A DNA stretch of 10,702 nt from Thiobacillus sp. Its GTDB lineage: Bacteria; Pseudomonadota; Gammaproteobacteria; Burkholderiales; Thiobacillaceae. The DNA lies in contig JAIWOS010000039.1 in NCBI GenBank assembly GCA_020217265.1, positions 1 to 10,702 of the forward strand, written 5' to 3'. Positions within the stretch are counted from its first letter, which is position 1, and each line of letters begins with the position of its first letter. Below are positions 7,232-10,702 of the stretch, one piece after another. The notes below the pieces were generated by a model that was given only the letters and a program-made list of their open reading frames with translations, was not told the origin of the DNA and made no database searches. The position numbers were made by a program, and so were the translations under genes.

Positions 7232-8899
7232 TTGATCCGTCGTACCCTCTTCTGGGCCGCACTCTGCGCCCTGAGCCCGCAACCTGGCGCATTCGCCGAC
7301 ACGCTCCCCGACGCCGGCGCGATCCAGCGTCTGGAACGCGACCAGATCGATCGCCTGATGCAGGAGAGACGGCTCGACCAACAGCCCGCGCAACCCGACA
7401 TCACCCTGCCCGGCCAACCCGCCCCAAGCGAAGCCTCGCGGGTGCGCAACATTCCGGTCAAGCGCTTCCAGGTCAACGCCTCGGCCATTTTGAGTCCGGC
7501 CGAACTCCAGGCCGTGCTCTCGCCCTACGAGGACAAGACGCTGAGCCTGGCGGATCTGTTCGAAGCCGTGGCCGCGATCAACGGTCTGTATGACGACAAG
7601 CACATGCCCACCGCCCGGGCGTTCCTGCCACCGCAGGAAATTCGCGACGGTATCGTGACCCTCCGGCTCGTGGAAGCGCGGGTCGGGGAAATCCAGATAG
7701 GTGAAATGCAGCAGATTTCGCAGTCTTTCGTCCGTGAACGCACCAACCTCGCCAGAGGCGATCTCATGTCGGTTCCGGCGCTCGAAGCCGACTTGCTGCG
7801 CTTCAATCGCCTCCACGACGTACAGTTGCGGGCAAGCGTTCAGCCGGGGACGCAGCCCGGCACCACCGATTTACGCCTATTGCCGGTGGAACCCCAGCGC
7901 AACCAGTTCTCTGTGTTTGCCGACAATGCCGGCCGTTACACCGTGGGAGAAACCCGCATAGGTTTCACGGCCCGCCGGGCAGGCCTTACCGGGCAAGGCG
8001 ACACCCTGCTCTTCGCCGCCACCTTCAGCAAAGGCAGCGACAGCTACTACCTCGGTTATTCCCTACCGCTCACACCCGACGACCTGAAGCTCGATCTCAG
8101 CTACAGCAAGGGCGGCATCGAAGTCGTGAAGGGTGCCTTCGTGCCACTGGATGTGAGCGGCCGATCGAGCGATCTGAGCGTGGGGCTGAGCTGGCCGCTG
8201 CGCGTGACAGCGAGCGAGCTGTGGACGCTCTACGGCCGCCTGTCCAGCCGCGAATCCATCAGCGAATTTGGCGGTGCCACGCAGCAGGACACCGACCTGA
8301 CAGCGCTCACCGCCGGCGTGTCCGGCGAGCAGCTGGGTGATACCCGGGCCTGGACGGTCGATGCGAGTCTCAGCCAGGGCGTGAAATCACTGGGCGGCGA
8401 ATCCCGCTACACCGTCGTCCGCGTCAACTTGGCCCTGCAGATGCGATTCAGCACCCGCCTGCAACTCCTGCTGCGAGGCAACGGGCAGTATTCGGGCAAT
8501 GATCTTTTGCCCTCCCAGGAACAGTTCCAACTGGGCGGCAGCGCAAGCGTACGGGGCTATTCCGAGGGCCTGCTCTCGGGCCGGAGCGGCTACCTCACCA
8601 GCGTGGAATTGCGATATCGCCTGGACGGTCTCAACAAAGACGTTTTGCGTGATGCTCGCAACCCGCAGCTCACGGCGCTTCTGTTTCTTGACCATGGCGG
8701 CGCGTTTCCGTATCGTCCCGCGCCGCTCAAGCGCATCACCCAGGACGATTTCCTCACCGGTGCCGGTGTCGGTCTGCTGGCGAACTGGAACCCACACATC
8801 TCGGCCCGGCTGGCCATCGCTTGGCCTCTGAAGGAGAACCAGGGCGAAACTCGCGAACGGGAGCCGCGCATGCACGCCGCACTGGCCTACAGCTGGTAA
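7232..8899 (+). CDS. TpsB outer-membrane transporter of two-partner secretion (FhaC/ShlB/HecB family)
   Basis: It exports the upstream exoprotein across the outer membrane. With the TTG start the protein has 555 residues, the usual family size. Seen: a signal peptide MIRRTLFWAALCALSPQPGAFA with cleavage before DTLPD; a charged helix and Pro/Gln-rich linker (about 30-65); POTRA 1 (about 74-151, from IPVKRFQV to VTLRLVEA) and POTRA 2 (about 152-219); then an amphipathic-strand barrel to the end. Diagnostic motifs are GGSASVRGYSEG (VRGY at about 440-443, the conserved barrel-loop motif) and FLDHGG (485-490). The last residues AYSW end in an aromatic, as expected for BAM-assembled barrels. An alternative ATG at 7184 would add 16 residues and overlaps the tpsA stop by one base. 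The TTG is preferred because of its GGAG and the compact signal peptide. Gene order is tpsA then tpsB, almost certainly one operon with coupled translation. Confidence 0.93.
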   Translation: MIRRTLFWAALCALSPQPGAFADTLPDAGAIQRLERDQIDRLMQERRLDQQPAQPDITLPGQPAPSEASRVRNIPVKRFQVNASAILSPAELQAVLSPYEDKTLSLADLFEAVAAINGLYDDKHMPTARAFLPPQEIRDGIVTLRLVEARVGEIQIGEMQQISQSFVRERTNLARGDLMSVPALEADLLRFNRLHDVQLRASVQPGTQPGTTDLRLLPVEPQRNQFSVFADNAGRYTVGETRIGFTARRAGLTGQGDTLLFAATFSKGSDSYYLGYSLPLTPDDLKLDLSYSKGGIEVVKGAFVPLDVSGRSSDLSVGLSWPLRVTASELWTLYGRLSSRESISEFGGATQQDTDLTALTAGVSGEQLGDTRAWTVDASLSQGVKSLGGESRYTVVRVNLALQMRFSTRLQLLLRGNGQYSGNDLLPSQEQFQLGGSASVRGYSEGLLSGRSGYLTSVELRYRLDGLNKDVLRDARNPQLTALLFLDHGGAFPYRPAPLKRITQDDFLTGAGVGLLANWNPHISARLAIAWPLKENQGETREREPRMHAALAYSW

Positions 8900-8999
8900 C
8901 TCGAACAAGCGACCTCGCTCCCGGCGTAGACCCATCTGATTGCCATCTTGCGGGTGATTCACAGACACCGGAGGCAACGCACGCCTGAATCAGGTTGGT
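8900..8999. other. Convergent intergenic gap, no clear terminator
   Basis: About 100 bases separate the ends of tpsB (plus) and the methyltransferase gene (minus). Small inverted repeats occur (AGCGA/TCGCT at 8908-8919 and CCTG/CAGG at 8984-8994), but their stems are four to five pairs and no T-run follows on either strand. No promoter, RNA gene or small ORF was recognised here. Confidence 0.5.
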
Positions 9000-9608
9000 T
9001 TAAGCGGGCTTCACCGCCACCAGATCGATCAGCGCCGAGCGGCCGTGGTGGTGCGCGCCCTCGCTGATGTGCGATTCGTGCTCGGCCAGATGCACGATCG
9101 TCCAGTCGCCGAACCAGCGCCGCAAATCCGCTTCGACGTACATGTTGGCCGGGTTGGACGGTCCGCCGGTGCCGAATTCGATCTGCTTCGGCGTGTAGCC
9201 CTGCAGGATGAGCGTGCCGCCGGGCTTGAGGGTGCGGCGGATGCCTTCGATGATGTGCTCGCGCTCGGGTGGCGGCGCGAACTGGATGAAGATGGCGGCG
9301 ACAACGTCGTAGGCGGCTTCGGGCCAGTCCCAGTTCAACACGTCGGCTTGCTCGAATTCGACTTCGACGCCGCGCTCGGCGGCGAGCCTGGCGGCCTTGG
9401 CGAGCGCGGCGGGCGAGAAGTCGATGGCGTGCACCCGCAGGCCCTGCCCGGCCAGCCACACGCCGTTGCGGCCTTCGCCGTCGGCGATCGCGAGCGCGGT
9501 CTGGCCGGGCTTCAGGCGATGCGCCTGGCTGGCGAGGAAGGCGTTGGGCGCGGTGCCGAAGACGTATTCGTCGGTGGCGTAGCGCGTGTTCCAGAACTCG
9601 TAGCTCAC
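9000..9608 (-). CDS. Class I SAM-dependent methyltransferase (small, TehB/Methyltransf_11-like)
   Basis: A 202-residue cytosolic protein starting at a GTG that overlaps the dsbC stop in the four-base GTGA arrangement. A longer upstream reading in this frame is only the shadow of dsbC. Seen: an N-terminal FWNTRYATDEYVFGTAPNAF segment typical of a family of small stand-alone methyltransferases; motif I at about 40-50 (AIADGEGRNGV, SAM-binding loop); an acidic residue after beta 2 in HAIDFS (Asp63); ADVLNW (about 88-93) for the adenine-contacting region; YDVVAAIFIQF as the beta 4 region; and LKPGGTLILQGY (127-138) as the post-motif strand. The C-terminus has a His-rich EGAHHHGRSAL turn followed by a closing strand. 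The substrate cannot be told from sequence: relatives are annotated as generic methyltransferases or as tellurite/thiopurine-type enzymes. Coupling to dsbC suggests co-translation, not necessarily a shared pathway. Confidence 0.87.
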   Translation of the reverse strand: MSYEFWNTRYATDEYVFGTAPNAFLASQAHRLKPGQTALAIADGEGRNGVWLAGQGLRVHAIDFSPAALAKAARLAAERGVEVEFEQADVLNWDWPEAAYDVVAAIFIQFAPPPEREHIIEGIRRTLKPGGTLILQGYTPKQIEFGTGGPSNPANMYVEADLRRWFGDWTIVHLAEHESHISEGAHHHGRSALIDLVAVKPA

Positions 9609-10327
9609 TTGGCGTTGGCGGCAAGAAGCTGCTCCAGCTTCGCGGCAGGCACCATGCCGGGCACGCGTACGCCGTTGGCAAAGAAAATCGTCGGCGTGCC
9701 GGAAACGTTGAGCTTGTTGCCCAGCGCGACGGTTGCCTCGACCGGGTTGGCGCACTTGCCGTCGTTGTCCGGCACTGCGCGGTTGCTGATGTAATCGTCC
9801 CAGGCCTTGTTGCGGTCGGGCGCGCACCAGATCTGTTTCGACATCTGCACCGCCTTGGGGTGCAGGCCCTCGACCGGGTACAGGAAGGTGTAGACGGTGA
9901 TGTTGTCGACCTTGGCGAGTTCGGCGTCGAACTTGCGGCAATACGGGCAATCGACGTCGGAGAACACCACCAGCTTGCGTTCGCCCTTGCCCTTCACGGT
10001 TCTGATCGCCTGGTCGAGCGGGAACACGCTCCAGTCCACCGCCTGCAATTTGTTGAGCCGCGCCTGGGTGAGGTTGGCGCGCGTCCTGAGGTCGATGACG
10101 TCGCCAGCGAACACGTATTGCGCCTTGGCATCCATGTAGATGAGCTGGCCGTCCAGGTAGACCTCGTACAGGCCGCTGTAGGGCGTGGCCTTGACCGAGC
10201 TGATCTGCGCGGCCGGAAAACGTTCGGCCAGCGCCTTGCGGATTTCCTTTTCGCCGGCGTGCGCGCCCAGCGTGACCGCCAGGCCCGCTGCCAGTGCGAG
10301 GCCGGCCATACGTGTAACGAACTTCAT
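9605..10327 (-). CDS. dsbC: Periplasmic thiol:disulfide isomerase DsbC
   Basis: DsbC rearranges wrong disulfides in periplasmic proteins and is normally kept reduced by DsbD. The 240-residue length matches the family. Seen: a signal peptide with basic MKFVTR start, hydrophobic core and AHA cleavage site near residue 24; an N-terminal dimerisation domain (about 25-85) with SSVKATPYSGLYEV and QLIYMDAKAQYVFAGDVIDL, typical of DsbC/DsbG; a helical linker; then a thioredoxin fold with the active site CPYC at 127-130 inside FSDVDCPYCRKF. A cis-proline loop lies at 211-213 (GTPT). A second cysteine pair (168 and 192) corresponds to the structural disulfide of E. coli DsbC. Start ATG at 10325-10327 is backed by GGAG seven bases upstream. 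It lies between the UbiH-family gene (25-base gap) and the methyltransferase (four-base overlap). The CPYC dipeptide differs from the CGYC of E. coli. DsbG is less likely because the cis-Pro is preceded by Thr. Confidence 0.95.
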   Translation of the reverse strand: MKFVTRMAGLALAAGLAVTLGAHAGEKEIRKALAERFPAAQISSVKATPYSGLYEVYLDGQLIYMDAKAQYVFAGDVIDLRTRANLTQARLNKLQAVDWSVFPLDQAIRTVKGKGERKLVVFSDVDCPYCRKFDAELAKVDNITVYTFLYPVEGLHPKAVQMSKQIWCAPDRNKAWDDYISNRAVPDNDGKCANPVEATVALGNKLNVSGTPTIFFANGVRVPGMVPAAKLEQLLAANAK

Positions 10328-10334
10328 GAAAACA

Positions 10335-10338
10335 CTCC
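10335..10338 (-). promoter_or_regulatory. Ribosome-binding site of dsbC (GGAG)
   Basis: Read on the minus strand, CTGGAGTGTTTTCATG places GGAG seven bases before the dsbC ATG. It fixes the start and lies in the short A/T-rich gap after the UbiH-family stop. Confidence 0.75.
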
Positions 10339-10352
10339 AGATAATTAAAAAT

Positions 10353-10702
10353 TCAGGACATCGCCTCGCGCACCAGCGCCGCCTTCAGCGGCGCCATGCG
10401 GTCGACGATGGACATGCCGGCGTTGCGCACGCCGCGGGCACGCGCATCCGCGAACAGATGATGCAGGCCGTGTGTGACAGCCTGCATACGCGCCACAGGT
10501 TCGGCACGCGCACGGGCATACGCGGCAAGCACGCGCGTATCGCCAAAATGCGCGCGGCGGTGCGCGGCGAGCACGCCGACCAGCGCCTCGACGTCGCCGA
10601 AGCCCAGGTTGACCCCCTGGCCCGCGAGCGGGTGGACGCCGTGCGCGGCGTCGCCCACCAGCGCCACTCCCGGCGCCACCGGCGACTCGACCCGGATCAG
10701 CC
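10353..10702 (-). CDS. UbiH/UbiF/COQ6-family FAD-dependent monooxygenase, C-terminal part only
   Basis: Only the last ~115 residues are inside the window, and the frame runs open through the right edge. An internal GTG at 10679 is not the start, since the preceding codons (LIRVESPV) continue the protein. Seen: the second FAD-contact motif VALVGDAAHGVHPLAGQGVN followed by LGFGDVEAL, the hallmark GDAAHxxxPxxGQGxNxGxxD of aromatic hydroxylases that build ubiquinone. A helical tail of family type follows (YARARAEPVARM, then GMSIVDRMAPLKAALVREAM). Such enzymes hydroxylate the ubiquinone ring using NAD(P)H and O2. Which position (UbiH, UbiI, UbiF or UbiM type) cannot be told from this fragment. It is the first visible gene of the minus-strand operon and is followed 25 bases later by dsbC. 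Confidence 0.9.
   Translation of the reverse strand, partial: LIRVESPVAPGVALVGDAAHGVHPLAGQGVNLGFGDVEALVGVLAAHRRAHFGDTRVLAAYARARAEPVARMQAVTHGLHHLFADARARGVRNAGMSIVDRMAPLKAALVREAMS

Noticed and set aside
3732..7292. A 1186-codon antisense open frame opposite tpsA
   Set aside because: Its codons are the exact complements of the tpsA codons, so a stop would need TTA, CTA or TCA in the sense frame. These are rare in this GC-rich gene, so the long open frame is a codon-usage artefact. Its translation shows no recognisable domain.
7742..7765. RGD in TpsB (LARGDLMS)
   Set aside because: It lies in the periplasmic POTRA region, so it cannot act as a surface integrin-binding site.
8387..8977. A 196-codon minus-strand open frame over the tpsB 3' end
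   Set aside because: Shadow of the TpsB barrel region, where the VRGY and FLDHGG motifs are in the plus-strand frame.
8984..8994. CCTGAATCAGG inverted repeat as a terminator
   Set aside because: The stem is only four pairs with a three-base loop and no T-run follows on either strand.
9045..9794. A 249-codon plus-strand open frame across the methyltransferase and dsbC
   Set aside because: It is antisense to two well-supported genes with clear motifs, it spans both of them, and its translation resembles no family.
9609..9950. Extended N-terminus for the methyltransferase
   Set aside because: The extra residues are the out-of-frame shadow of dsbC (Arg/Gln-rich, no fold). The GTG at 9608 gives a family-length protein and a normal four-base overlap.
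9860..10348. A 162-codon plus-strand open frame opposite dsbC
   Set aside because: Shadow of dsbC, whose signal peptide, CPYC and cis-Pro loop are unambiguous.
10340..10350. TAATTAT resembling a -10 box just upstream of dsbC
   Set aside because: Transcription would begin inside the Shine-Dalgarno of dsbC and no -35 element is visible. The A/T patch is more simply the short operon gap.

Overview
This window looks like a chromosomal piece of a GC-rich Gram-negative bacterium, most likely a betaproteobacterium (Rhodocyclales or a relative). That placement is inferred from the strong G/C third-position bias, an outer-membrane two-partner secretion pair, a betaproteobacterial-looking DsbC with a CPYC active site, and a UbiH-type hydroxylase directly upstream of dsbC. 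No sequence search was possible, so the taxon is an inference.

Left part (1 to 8899, plus strand): a two-partner secretion (type Vb) locus. A giant secreted exoprotein (TpsA) enters from the left edge already in frame and runs to 7184. The visible 2393 residues lack the N-terminal TPS secretion domain, which must lie upstream of the window. The exoprotein is built from an N-proximal array of 52 to 64 residue Gly/Ala/Asp-rich repeats (3 to about 2310), a helical insert (about 2590 to 2760), an irregular middle with the protein's only four cysteines in two tight pairs, a Tyr/Trp-rich island (about 4030 to 4440), and a C-proximal set of IGSxGxP-type repeats split by a second helical insert (about 5010 to 5390). 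This style resembles the large filamentous adhesins annotated as leukotoxin LktA-like or FhaB-like. Its stop overlaps an ATG in the frame of the next gene, the TpsB outer-membrane transporter (FhaC/ShlB family). The ribosome-binding site, however, favours a TTG start at 7232. TpsB carries a signal peptide, two POTRA domains and a 16-stranded-barrel-type region with the VRGY and FLDHGG motifs and a C-terminal Trp. The pair should secrete and display or release the exoprotein.

Right part (9000 to 10702, minus strand): a compact operon pointing toward the secretion locus. Its order is a UbiH/UbiF/COQ6-family FAD monooxygenase (only its last ~115 residues are in the window), then dsbC (periplasmic disulfide isomerase) after a 25-base gap, then a small class I SAM-dependent methyltransferase whose GTG start overlaps the dsbC stop by four bases. 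The 100 bases between the two convergent units hold no convincing terminator.

No RNA gene, insertion sequence, CRISPR array or phage feature was seen. The most interesting material is the internal architecture of the exoprotein and the tpsA/tpsB junction. I found no clear sign of a wholly new system.
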